In this document: positions 40,299 through 46,778 of the stretch, one piece after another
How the letters are laid out: the number at the start of each line of letters is the position of its first letter
How positions within the stretch are numbered: position 1 is the first letter of the stretch
NCBI GenBank assembly: GCA_949298195.1
Contig: CASFVT010000032.1
Location: 1-46,778 of the forward strand
From: an uncultured Bacillota bacterium
GTDB taxonomy: Bacteria > Bacillota_I > Bacilli_A > RFN20 > CAG-826
Direction: 5' to 3'
DNA length: 46,778 nt
The notes under the pieces: model-generated
What the model was told of the DNA's origin: nothing
Database searches by the model: none
Seen by the model: the letters and a program-made list of their open reading frames with translations, nothing else
Position numbers and translations under genes: made by a program

Positions 40299-41003
40299 AT
40301 GAAGCGTTTCTATGCTCGCGTCGAGGACGGGAGGGCCATTTTAAGCAAGGAAGATAGCTCCCACCTCCTTTTCTCACTGCGGGCCGAGGTGGGGGAGGAA
40401 CTCGAGATCGTCGATGACGGCCTCCCATATGAGGCGAGGATCGTTTCCCTCTCGCCCCTCGAGATCGCCGTCTCCTCCCTCAAGGAAGAGCGCCGGGAGC
40501 CCACGGGACGGCTCGCCATCTTCTTCTCCCCCCTCAAAAACGGCCGCGAGGAATTCGTCCTCCAGAAGGGGACGGAACTCGGGGCGACCTCCTTCCATCC
40601 CTATCTCGGGGAGCGGACCGTCGTCCGCCCGGGAGGCGAATCGGCGAAACGGAAACTCGAACGCTACCTCCACATCGTCCGGGAGGCCGCCTCCCAGTGC
40701 CGGCGCGAGCTCCTCCCCAGCGTCCATGAAATCCTTCCCCTCCATTTGGCCCTCGAGGGGGCGAAGGGGAAGAAGCTCTACGGGGACGAGGACGTTTCCC
40801 TTTCGGGATCCTTCCTCTTCGATGAGATCGATGACCCGATGAGCTTCCTTGTCGGGCCGGAAGGTGGCATTTCCAAGCGGGAAAGGGAGCTTTTGCGGGA
40901 AAAAGGCTGGATGCCCGTTTCCCTCGGCCGGAGGATCCTCCGGAGCGAGACGGCGGCCGTCTTCGCCGCCGCGGCCTTCCTCGTCAAGGAGGAGGGGCGA
41001 TGA
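40299..41003 (+). CDS. rsmE: 16S rRNA (uracil-1498-N3)-methyltransferase RsmE
   Basis: This 234-residue SPOUT-class methyltransferase modifies U1498 of 16S rRNA. It has an N-terminal PUA-like domain (MKRFYARVEDGRAILSKEDSSHLLF in outline), followed by SPLKNGREEFVLQKGTELGA, the SAM-knot FLVGPEGGISKRERELL and SLGRRILRSETAAVFAAA. These are standard family motifs. It starts immediately after the TM2 protein stop and overlaps the next gene as ATGA. rsmE-mtaB downstream of dnaJ is canonical, except that prmA is missing and a hypothetical gene separates rsmE from mtaB. Confidence 0.95.
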   Translation: MKRFYARVEDGRAILSKEDSSHLLFSLRAEVGEELEIVDDGLPYEARIVSLSPLEIAVSSLKEERREPTGRLAIFFSPLKNGREEFVLQKGTELGATSFHPYLGERTVVRPGGESAKRKLERYLHIVREAASQCRRELLPSVHEILPLHLALEGAKGKKLYGDEDVSLSGSFLFDEIDDPMSFLVGPEGGISKRERELLREKGWMPVSLGRRILRSETAAVFAAAAFLVKEEGR

Positions 41004-41797
41004 ACATCTACGAGTTCCTCGCCGCCCGTCAGCGGAAGACCGCCTATCCCCGGAGCGGGGAGCCTTCCTTTTTCCGCGAGCACGCCCACCTTCTTTCCAA
41101 CCACGAGGCGTGGGAGCCGTGGATGAGCCCGAAAAGCCCCTTCGAGGTCATCCGTTCCAACATCATCATCCGTTCCCTCCTCAACAAGAACGCCATCGAG
41201 AAACTCTATTTCACCTACGAGCGGAAGACCGAACGGAGGGAAGAGGCTTCCCTCTCCCTCGGCAGCTACATGAAAAGCGGCATGAGCGACCTCCCCTACC
41301 TCCTCGTCGAGGGGAAAAGGAAGGTCTACGTCCCCTTTTTCCCGAAATCGCTCAACCTCTTCTACGAGAGCCAGTTCGAGAAACTCGGCGTCTCGCCATA
41401 CCGGCGCCTGATCGATGAATTCGAGGCCGCCCTCGTCGATCCCTTCGATTACTATGGGCACGCCCTCTTCGATAGCTATTTCACGCGACTGGTTCCCATC
41501 AAGAAGGGCGAGAAGCTCCTCTTCGCCTACGATTACGACGCCGAAAGCGCCTACCTCATCGACGAGGAGGGACGCCTTGAGGTCGGGATCGCCCTCTTCG
41601 ACGACGCCCTTCCCTCCCCGAGCCGGGCCCACATGGCCGAGCGCCTCCTCAAGGTGGCGGAGGCCTATTTCGCCGGCGACCGCGAGGGTTTTTACGGGGC
41701 CCTCGTCTCAACGAAGCTCATCTCGGGGAAGACGATGGGCGAATATCTCTCCCTCCGCAACCGCCTCAAGAAAAAAGAGGACCGACGCGATGGCTGA
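41000..41797 (+). CDS. Hypothetical protein between rsmE and mtaB
   Basis: This 265-residue soluble protein is not recognised. It begins MNIYEFLAARQRKTAYPR and has mixed alpha/beta sequence with many aromatic and charged residues (FDYYGHALFDSYFTRLVP, LFAYDYDAESAYLIDEEG). No membrane segment, nucleotide-binding loop or cysteine cluster is seen. ATG overlaps the rsmE stop (ATGA) after AAGGAGGAGGGG, and the end overlaps mtaB by 8 bases, so it is tightly co-translated with two RNA-modifying enzymes. That context hints at RNA or ribosome work, without direct evidence. Confidence 0.75.
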   Translation: MNIYEFLAARQRKTAYPRSGEPSFFREHAHLLSNHEAWEPWMSPKSPFEVIRSNIIIRSLLNKNAIEKLYFTYERKTERREEASLSLGSYMKSGMSDLPYLLVEGKRKVYVPFFPKSLNLFYESQFEKLGVSPYRRLIDEFEAALVDPFDYYGHALFDSYFTRLVPIKKGEKLLFAYDYDAESAYLIDEEGRLEVGIALFDDALPSPSRAHMAERLLKVAEAYFAGDREGFYGALVSTKLISGKTMGEYLSLRNRLKKKEDRRDG

Positions 41798-43064
41798 ATC
41801 CTTCCTCTTGCTTTCCCTCGGCTGCAAGGTCAATTCCTACGAGGCTTCCCTCCTCCGGGCTCCCCTACTGGCCAAGGGCCTCGTCGAGACAAACGACCCC
41901 TCGAAGGCCGACTACATCCTCTTGAACGGCTGCGCGGTGACCGCCCGGAGCCTCCAGAAGGGACGGCAACTCGTCCGCCGGCTCCGCCATCTCGCCCCGA
42001 AGGCCCGGATCCTCGTCACCGGCTGCTTCGTCTCGGCGAGTCCCGGCCTTGCCCTCGAGCTCGGGGCCGATGCCGAACTCGGAACCCGGGACCGGGGAAA
42101 GGCCCTCGAGGTGCTTCTGGGTTCGACGCCCCCGGAGATGACCCCACCCTTCAGCCGCCTCCCGTATGAAGAAGCCGGCTCGCTGAGCGATCAGCGCGAA
42201 CTCCGGGCCTACCTCAAGGTCCAGGACGGCTGCTCCCGCTTCTGCTCTTATTGCCTCATCCCCCATCTTCGCGGGCCCTCGCGCTCGAGAAGCAAAGTAG
42301 AATGCCTGAGGGAAGCCGCCTACCTCGCTTCCCTTCACCCCGAGATCGTCGTCACCGGGATCGAGGTGGCTTTCTACGGAAAGGACCTCGGGGACGGCAC
42401 TTACCGCCTTCCCGATTTGCTCCTCGACATCCTGGAAGGCAATCCCGAACTCGCCCGCCTCCGCCTCTCCTCCCTCGAGGAAGGGGCGGTGGATGACCGC
42501 CTCCTCAAGCTCTTCGAAACCGAAGGAAGGCTCGCCTCCCACGTCCACCTCGCCCTCCAATCGGGGAGCGACCGGGTTCTCACGAAGATGGGCCGGCCCT
42601 ATTCCTCCGCCATTTTCAGGGAAAAGGCGGAGCTACTCCTCGCTACCCGCCCGGACATGGCCCTTACCACCGACATCATCGTCGGCTTCCCCGAAGAAGA
42701 AGAAGGCGATTTCGAGGCCACCCTCCGCTTGGCCGCGGAAGTCGGTTTCAGCAAGATCCACGTCTTCCCCTATTCCCCCCGTCCGGGGACGCGGGCCCTC
42801 AAGGAGGGGCTCAGGGAAGTCGATCCCGCGACCAAGAAGCGGAGGGCCGCGTCCCTGCTTGCCCTTTCTAGCCGCCTCCACGACCGGTATTGCGAGAAGC
42901 AGTACGGGACGAAGAAACGGGCCATCCTCGAAACCCTTTCCCCGAGCGGACGTTATTTCCTCGGGCATACCTCCGATTACCTGAAGGTCCGCTTCCCGGC
43001 CGTCGGGCACGTCCGCGGGGAGGTGGTCGATTTCGTCTATCGAAGTGAGAACCGCGCGGATTGA
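41790..43064 (+). CDS. mtaB: tRNA N6-threonylcarbamoyladenosine methylthiotransferase MtaB
   Basis: This 424-residue radical SAM enzyme makes ms2t6A at position 37 of tRNAs reading ANN codons. The N-terminal MTTase domain begins [13 protein letters not shown], with further cluster cysteines in NGCAVTARS and TGCFVS. The radical SAM motif is [22 protein letters not shown] (CxxxCxxC). A TRAM domain lies at the end ([23 protein letters not shown]). The start at ATG 41790 puts the conserved core at residue 9; the frame is open far upstream through the overlapping gene but without family sequence. Confidence 0.94.
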   Translation: MAESFLLLSLGCKVNSYEASLLRAPLLAKGLVETNDPSKADYILLNGCAVTARSLQKGRQLVRRLRHLAPKARILVTGCFVSASPGLALELGADAELGTRDRGKALEVLLGSTPPEMTPPFSRLPYEEAGSLSDQRELRAYLKVQDGCSRFCSYCLIPHLRGPSRSRSKVECLREAAYLASLHPEIVVTGIEVAFYGKDLGDGTYRLPDLLLDILEGNPELARLRLSSLEEGAVDDRLLKLFETEGRLASHVHLALQSGSDRVLTKMGRPYSSAIFREKAELLLATRPDMALTTDIIVGFPEEEEGDFEATLRLAAEVGFSKIHVFPYSPRPGTRALKEGLREVDPATKKRRAASLLALSSRLHDRYCEKQYGTKKRAILETLSPSGRYFLGHTSDYLKVRFPAVGHVRGEVVDFVYRSENRAD

Positions 43065-43084
43065 CTGGGCAAAACGCCTTTTTC

Positions 43085-43099
43085 TTGGACATTGTCCAA
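43085..43099. repeat. Inverted repeat upstream of the rpmF promoter
   Basis: TTGGAC-ATT-GTCCAA is a perfect 6-bp inverted repeat with a 3-base centre, 8 bases upstream of the rpmF -35. It may be an operator, or a weak hairpin after mtaB; no U-run follows. Confidence 0.5.
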
Positions 43100-43106
43100 A
43101 TCAATC

Positions 43107-43134
43107 TTGTTTCTTCCCCCTCCCCATGTATAAT
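43107..43134 (+). promoter_or_regulatory. rpmF promoter
   Basis: TTGTTT (43107-43112), 16-base spacer, TATAAT (43129-43134). Expected start is about 43141, right before Shine-Dalgarno GGAAGGAG (43143-43150). Confidence 0.85.
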
Positions 43135-43159
43135 TTCGCCTCGGAAGGAGAAGTTAGAC

Positions 43160-43351
43160 ATGGCTGTCCCGTTCAGACGTACCTCCAAGACCGCCAAGCG
43201 CCTCCGCCGCGGCCACTTCAAGCTCAAGGTCGAGGGCTTGGTCAAGTGCCCGCACTGCGGGGCCCTCGTGAAGAGCCACCGGGTGTGCCCGGAATGCGGC
43301 TACTACGGCGGAAAGGACGTCCTCGGTCTCAAAGGCGAGGACAAGAAGTGA
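43160..43351 (+). CDS. rpmF: 50S ribosomal protein L32
   Basis: This 63-residue protein has the standard start [17 protein letters not shown] and four zinc cysteines in CPHCGALV and [12 protein letters not shown], so it is the zinc-binding (C+) type. ATG 43160 follows GGAAGGAG. The DUF177 gene (yceD) that often precedes rpmF is absent. It is monocistronic with its own promoter and terminator. Confidence 0.97.
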   Translation: MAVPFRRTSKTAKRLRRGHFKLKVEGLVKCPHCGALVKSHRVCPECGYYGGKDVLGLKGEDKK

Positions 43352-43353
43352 GG

Positions 43354-43379
43354 AAAGAGAGCCGCCGCTCTCTTTTTTC
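43354..43379 (+). terminator. Rho-independent terminator of rpmF
   Basis: AGAGAGC-CGCC-GCTCTCT with flanking A/T extension and TTTTTTC. It begins 3 bases after the stop codon. Confidence 0.93.
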
Positions 43380-43384
43380 TTTGC

Positions 43385-43413
43385 TTTTACCCTCGCGCGC
43401 TTGCGTTTAGAAT
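43385..43413 (+). promoter_or_regulatory. deoC promoter
   Basis: TTTACC (43385-43390), 17-base spacer, TAGAAT (43408-43413). Expected start is about 43420, followed by AGAGG and ATG 43441. Confidence 0.65.
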
Positions 43414-43440
43414 GAGACCAGACAAGGAAAAGAGGTAGCC

Positions 43441-44088
43441 ATGGAACTCAACAAGCTCATCGATCACACTTTGCTTAGGGCCGACGCGCGGAACGAGGAC
43501 ATCGTCAAGCTGTGCGCCGAGGCCAGGAAGTACCGTTTCATGTCGGTCTGCGTCAATCCCTTCTTCGTCCCGGTTGCCCACCGGCTCCTCAAGGGGACGG
43601 GGATCAAGACGTGCACGGTCGTCGGTTTCCCCCTCGGGGCCGCAAGCCCCTCCGTCAAGGCCTACGAGGCCAAGGAGGCCGTCCGTTCGGGGGCCGACGA
43701 GGTCGACATGGTCATCAACATCGCGATGGCCAAGGAGAAGAACTTCGACTACATCGAAAAGGAAGTCGCCCTCGTCCGTTCCGCCCTTCCCGAGGAGACG
43801 GTCCTCAAGGCCATCATCGAATGCTGCTACCTCTCCCCGCGCGAAATCGTCAAATGCGCGGCGGCCGTCCGCGATGGCGGGGCCGACTTCGTGAAGACCT
43901 CGACGGGTTTTGGTCCCTCGGGGGCCAAAGTAGGCGACGTGAAGCTCATCCGCTCGGTCGTCGGTGGCGATTGCGGGGTCAAGGCCAGCGGGGGCATCCA
44001 CACGAAGAACGAAGCCATGGCCCTCGTGAAGGCCGGGGCCAACCGCCTCGGCTGCTCCGCCTCGGTCACCATCGTGGAAGGCAAGTAG
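43441..44088 (+). CDS. deoC: Deoxyribose-phosphate aldolase
   Basis: This 215-residue class I aldolase cleaves 2-deoxyribose-5-phosphate to acetaldehyde and glyceraldehyde-3-phosphate. It begins LNKLIDHTLLRADA. Catalytic residues lie in EVDMVINIAMA (Asp), FVKTSTGFGPSGA (Schiff-base Lys) and GVKASGGIHT (second Lys). Together with pyrimidine-nucleoside phosphorylase at 11531 it could salvage deoxynucleosides as carbon. ATG 43441 follows AAGAGGT. The stop overlaps the next gene's GTG by one base. Confidence 0.96.
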   Translation: MELNKLIDHTLLRADARNEDIVKLCAEARKYRFMSVCVNPFFVPVAHRLLKGTGIKTCTVVGFPLGAASPSVKAYEAKEAVRSGADEVDMVINIAMAKEKNFDYIEKEVALVRSALPEETVLKAIIECCYLSPREIVKCAAAVRDGGADFVKTSTGFGPSGAKVGDVKLIRSVVGGDCGVKASGGIHTKNEAMALVKAGANRLGCSASVTIVEGK

Positions 44089-45107
44089 TGAAAGTCCTTC
44101 TTTACTCGGAAGGGCAAAATGCCCTTTCCCGGAGCGGGATCGGGCGGGCGCTTCTCCACCAAGCCAAGGCCCTCTCCCTCGCCGGTGTCGAGACGACCTT
44201 CGATCCGAAGGACGGTTGCGACCTCGCCCACGTCAATACCATTTGGGCCCATTCCCGTGCCCTCGTCCGTTCCTACAAGAAGAAGGGGATCCCCGTCGTC
44301 GTCCATGGTCACTCGACCTACGAGGATTTCCGGGAATCCTTCGCCTTTTGGCGTCTCATCGAGCCGTGGTTCGATTCCAATCTCCGGAAGGCCTATTCCT
44401 TGGCCGACCTCATCGTCACCCCGACACCCTATAGCCGCGACCTCATCGCCTCCTATGGTTTCGGCGTACCGATCACGGCCATCTCCAACGGGATCGACCT
44501 CGCCGAATACGCCCCCTCCGAGGAGCGGAAGGCGTCTTTCCTAAGGGCCTTCGGCCTGAAAGCCGACGACCCCTACGTGATCGGGGTCGGCTTCCCCTTC
44601 GTGAGGAAGGGCATCGTCGAGTTTTTCGAGGTGGCGCGCCGCTTCCCGGAGATTCGTTTCTACTGGTTCGGGTCGCTTCAGAAGGCCATCACCTCCCACG
44701 AGGTCAAGCGGGCCATCGCGCATCGCCCGGCGAATGCCATCATGCCCGGCTACGTGAAAGGCGAACTCATCAAGGGGGCCTACGAAGGAGCCTTGGCAAT
44801 GCTTTTCCCCTCCCACGAGGAAACCGAGGGGATCGTCGTCCTCGAGGCCCTCGCCAGCCGGACGCCCCTCATCGTGAGCGAGGCCGGGGCCTTCTCCCCC
44901 TGGCTCGTCGACGGCGTCAATTGTTTCAAGGGACACGACGTCGATTCCTATGTGGCCGCCCTCCAGCGGGTCATCGACGGGGGGTATGGGGAAGCGATGC
45001 TTCAAAAAGGCTACGAAACGGCCCGGGAACGGGATCTATCGAAAGTCGGGGCCGCCCTCAGGGAAGCTTATTCGGGACTCCTTTTGAAAAAGGGCAAGGT
45101 TCGGTAA
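44088..45107 (+). CDS. GT4 glycosyltransferase, CpoA/BgsA-like glycolipid synthase
   Basis: This 339-residue protein closely resembles the streptococcal CpoA and enterococcal BgsA type enzymes that add a second sugar to glycosyl-diacylglycerol at the membrane surface. Matching features are the start VLLYSEGQNALSRSGIGRAL, DLAHVNTI, VVVHGHSTYEDFRESF, ADLIVTPTPYSRDLI, ISNGIDLAEYAPSEE, and the donor site SHEETEGIVVLEALASRTPLIV. No signal peptide or membrane segment is present, as in the family. GTG 44088 shares one base with the deoC stop, with GGAAGG as Shine-Dalgarno. Its 3' end overlaps the convergent gene by 40 bases. Sugar donor is not predictable. Confidence 0.82.
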   Translation: MKVLLYSEGQNALSRSGIGRALLHQAKALSLAGVETTFDPKDGCDLAHVNTIWAHSRALVRSYKKKGIPVVVHGHSTYEDFRESFAFWRLIEPWFDSNLRKAYSLADLIVTPTPYSRDLIASYGFGVPITAISNGIDLAEYAPSEERKASFLRAFGLKADDPYVIGVGFPFVRKGIVEFFEVARRFPEIRFYWFGSLQKAITSHEVKRAIAHRPANAIMPGYVKGELIKGAYEGALAMLFPSHEETEGIVVLEALASRTPLIVSEAGAFSPWLVDGVNCFKGHDVDSYVAALQRVIDGGYGEAMLQKGYETARERDLSKVGAALREAYSGLLLKKGKVR

Positions 45108-46030
45108 GAAGCGACGAAATCCGGGCATTCCCTTTCTAGGCACCCGTCTTTTCCCATGGCGGCCTTGAAAAGGGAAAAGGCGGCCTTTTCCCCCTCTTTC
45201 GTGAGGCCGGCCTCCCGGCTCCTTTTGGCCGCGTAGGAAAGGGAGAGGCGGTGGCGGAGGCGGTAGGAAAGTAGGAGGCGTTTCCCTTTCTCCTCACCAC
45301 GTGCCTCGTAAAGGAGGCGGCAGGCGGCGAAGGCGGAGGCATGCTTCCTTAGCCGCCCGGCATCCCCCTTCGAGGTGAGGGAGTCCGGGTTCGATTCCTC
45401 ATAGACATAGAGGCGGTCGGGAATGGCGACGGCTTTTCCCAAGCCCGGCAAAATCGCGGCATTGAGGAGGAAATCCTCCATGAAGGTGAGGACGGGTCCC
45501 TCATAGGAGAGGATGACTTCCCGTCGGTAGCACTTGCTCCACATGAAACCGCGGGTCCCGATGTCGAGGAAAAGGGCCTTCAAGAGGCGAAGGCCACTCC
45601 CCTTGAAGGAGGAAAAGAAGGGATAAGCATGCTTTTTGCCGCGGTGGATGATGGAGAAGGAAAAGCCGATGACATCAGGTTTTTCCTTTTCAATGACCTC
45701 CTTGAGCCGGGGGAAGAAGCTTTCCTCGAGAAAGTCGTCGGCATCGAGGAAGGCCAGGTATTCCCCATGGGCCAATTGGCTGGAGCGGAGACGGGAGAGG
45801 AGGGGGCCGAGCTTCCTTTCGTGGACGTCGATCAGCTTGGCCGGGAACCCGCTTAGGGCCCTATGGGCCGCGGAAGGCGAGTCGTCGCCTGGCTTCGGGT
45901 CGATCCCGACGACGATCTCGATTTCACCTGGGGGGAGATGGGCGGCCGATTTCCTCGCCGAAAGGAGGGCCCGCGGGAGGTAGGATTCCGCCCCATAGGC
46001 GGGGATGACGAGGCTGATGAGGGGTTTCAC
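45068..46030 (-). CDS. GT2 family glycosyltransferase (GT-A fold)
   Basis: This 320-residue inverting glycosyltransferase is of the type making surface polysaccharide or glycolipid heads. From the N-terminus it has LISLVIPAYGAESYLPRAL, IEIVVGIDPKPGDDS, and LAFLDADDFLEESFF with the DxD-like metal site, then TRGFMWSKCYRREVI and FMEDFLLNAAIL with the catalytic ED pair. No membrane segment is seen. The start is ambiguous. GTG 46030 lies 6 bases after GATAAT on the minus strand; TTG 46066 adds 12 residues and has no Shine-Dalgarno. It converges on the CpoA-like gene; both may act in envelope glycan synthesis. Confidence 0.85.
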   Translation of the reverse strand: MKPLISLVIPAYGAESYLPRALLSARKSAAHLPPGEIEIVVGIDPKPGDDSPSAAHRALSGFPAKLIDVHERKLGPLLSRLRSSQLAHGEYLAFLDADDFLEESFFPRLKEVIEKEKPDVIGFSFSIIHRGKKHAYPFFSSFKGSGLRLLKALFLDIGTRGFMWSKCYRREVILSYEGPVLTFMEDFLLNAAILPGLGKAVAIPDRLYVYEESNPDSLTSKGDAGRLRKHASAFAACRLLYEARGEEKGKRLLLSYRLRHRLSLSYAAKRSREAGLTKEGEKAAFSLFKAAMGKDGCLERECPDFVASYRTLPFFKRSPE

Positions 46031-46036
46031 CCCTGA

Positions 46037-46066
46037 ATTATCGGCCGAGCCGGCCTTCTTCGACAA
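46037..46066 (-). promoter_or_regulatory. Candidate leaderless promoter of the GT2 gene
   Basis: On the minus strand TTGTCG (46066-46061), 18-base spacer, GATAAT (46042-46037), then 6 bases to GTG 46030. Expected transcription start is the G of the GTG. Confidence 0.45.
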
Positions 46067-46507
46067 GGAGAAGGGGCCGGGGAAGGGTGGCGGCCGCCGG
46101 TTAGAACGACGGAATCGTCTTTTCCGGCCTTCCGATCTTGAAATGCCCGCTTCGGACGCGTTCTAAAGTGCAATCCTACCGATTTGGGCGTATCGCCGCC
46201 TCGGGCGGAGCGACCGCGCCGGTAACTTTTCCGTCTACGTTTGGAATCAATGGCCCGACCTGGCCGTCGTCGGCCCGGACATCCGACAACCGGGTTGCGG
46301 TTTCTCTTCGAGCATCGGCTTTGTGTCTTCTTCGGGCCTTTTCCTCAGGTAGTACCTTCTTGCTGCCTATTTTCGATCTACCTGGAGTTTGCAATCGGTT
46401 GATGTTTGTTCTTTTTCGGGGAATGGGCAATCCCGAAGAACTGGTAAGTTCCTTTTCCCTCTCCGACGATGTAAGCGGGATGGCCGCCTTTCTCTTTGGC
46501 GGTCACG

Positions 46508-46543
46508 CGAATGTCGTTTTTCTTCCGAATGTCGTTTTTCTTC
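46508..46543. repeat. Two perfect tandem copies of an 18-bp unit
   Basis: CGAATGTCGTTTTTCTTC occurs at 46508-46525 and again at 46526-46543 with no mismatch. This is the only such tandem repeat I noticed in the window. Confidence 0.95.
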
Positions 46544-46556
46544 TCATGTCATGAGA
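46542..46556. repeat. Inverted repeat next to the tandem repeat
   Basis: TCTCATG-T-CATGAGA is a perfect 7-bp inverted repeat with a single central base, abutting the second tandem copy. It has operator-like symmetry. Confidence 0.85.
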
Positions 46557-46730
46557 CAGCTTCGCCTTTCCATGAGCGAGAACCGGAAACCTGATTGGCA
46601 GGCCTATCCAAGGCAAGTAGAAGAATCCCCGGAACGTCCGTAATCGGAATGCATTTCCCACAGAGACCCCTAGGGGGCCCTTGACTCAGCCGCTTTCCGG
46701 CTTTAGGTTAGGGTGTCTTTGGGGCAAACG

Positions 46731-46778
46731 CTAATCGCGCTTGCCTTTTTCCTTGAGGTAGGCCCGTATGACCTGGCA
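46731..46778 (-). CDS. 3' end of a gene cut by the window edge (unidentified)
   Basis: On the minus strand the last 48 bases read CQVIRAYLKEKGKRD followed by TAG. The composition (amphipathic helix ending in a basic tail, C/G-ending codons) looks like a genuine C-terminus. Fifteen residues are too few to name a family. Confidence 0.45.
   Translation of the reverse strand, partial: CQVIRAYLKEKGKRD

Larger units (their letters stand above)
46067..46730. other. 664-base intergenic region without a convincing gene
   Basis: Open frames here are short or lack the C-ending codon pattern seen in all real genes of the window, and none shows a family motif. The region is less GC-rich and pyrimidine-rich on the plus strand. 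It contains an 18-bp tandem duplication (46508-46543), an adjacent inverted repeat (46542-46556) and AGCCG-CTTT-CGGCT (46698-46711). No tRNA, tmRNA, RNase P or SRP RNA signature is recognised. It may be a regulatory region, an unknown RNA or a decayed gene. Confidence 0.5.

Noticed and set aside
45385-45400. A GGTTCGATTCC-like tRNA T-loop
   Set aside because: It lies inside the GT2 coding region and lacks the rest of a tRNA.
46138-46554. A 138-codon plus-strand open frame in the last intergenic region
   Set aside because: Its codon use is unlike every accepted gene here, it has no motif, and it runs through the 18-bp tandem repeat.
1-46778. CRISPR arrays, insertion sequences, prophage or plasmid genes
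   Set aside because: No spaced direct repeats, transposase, integrase or phage structural motifs were seen on either strand.

Overview
The window reads as a GC-rich chromosome segment (clearly above half GC, with a strong preference for codons ending in C or G) from a Bacilli-type Firmicute. That assignment rests on gene content and order. The order PNPase, RNase J2-like, FtsK/SpoIIIE and the order comEA, comEC, holA, rpsT, lepA, hemW, hrcA, grpE, dnaK, dnaJ, rsmE, mtaB are Firmicute synteny blocks. There is also a T-box leader before alaS, a CIRCE operator before hrcA, and ruvX followed by a DUF1292 gene. The sporulation genes that lie between rpsT and lepA in Bacillus are absent, as are prmA and ireB, so a streamlined non-sporulating lineage (RF39, Erysipelotrichia or Mollicute relatives) is a reasonable guess. 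I see no insertion sequence, prophage, CRISPR array, tRNA or rRNA.

Layout. 1-2317: the 3' end of pnp with its terminator, an ADP-ribosylglycohydrolase, a 338-base structured AT-rich gap, and a YfcE-like phosphodiesterase. 2399-10143: an RNase J2-like protein, FtsK, type I pullulanase, a small unknown protein and a PlsC-like acyltransferase. 10154-14417: rsmF on the minus strand, divergent from pdp, dtd and mnmA across a shared palindromic -10 element. 14418-18090: T-box leader, alaS, ruvX and DUF1292. 18252-22892: greA, comEA, comEC, holA and a second small phosphodiesterase. 22931-25313 (minus): rpsT and an acyl-AMP ligase fused to an acyl carrier domain. 25364-33787: fmt, a nuclease-helicase of the XPD/DinG class, lepA, a Fic-like winged-helix protein, a small membrane protein and hemW. 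33807-38606: the CIRCE-controlled heat-shock operon hrcA-grpE-dnaK-dnaJ. 38632-43064: a membrane protein, guanine deaminase, a TM2 protein, rsmE, an unknown protein and mtaB. 43107-46066: rpmF, deoC, a CpoA-like glycosyltransferase, and a convergent GT2 glycosyltransferase. 46067-46730 holds no convincing gene, and the last 48 bases are probably the 3' end of a minus-strand gene.

Most content is housekeeping: RNA decay, tRNA charging and modification, translation factors, chaperones and DNA uptake or repair. The less ordinary signals are these. hemW has no ATG, GTG or TTG start, and its only well-placed start is ATA inside an ATAA overlap. Several genes carry a -10 hexamer 6-8 bases before the start codon, which suggests leaderless mRNAs. 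hrcA and grpE overlap out of frame by 109 bases, encoding a basic tail in one frame and an acidic tail in the other. A perfect palindrome carries the RNase J promoter. An unassigned structured intergenic element lies at about 1580-1740.
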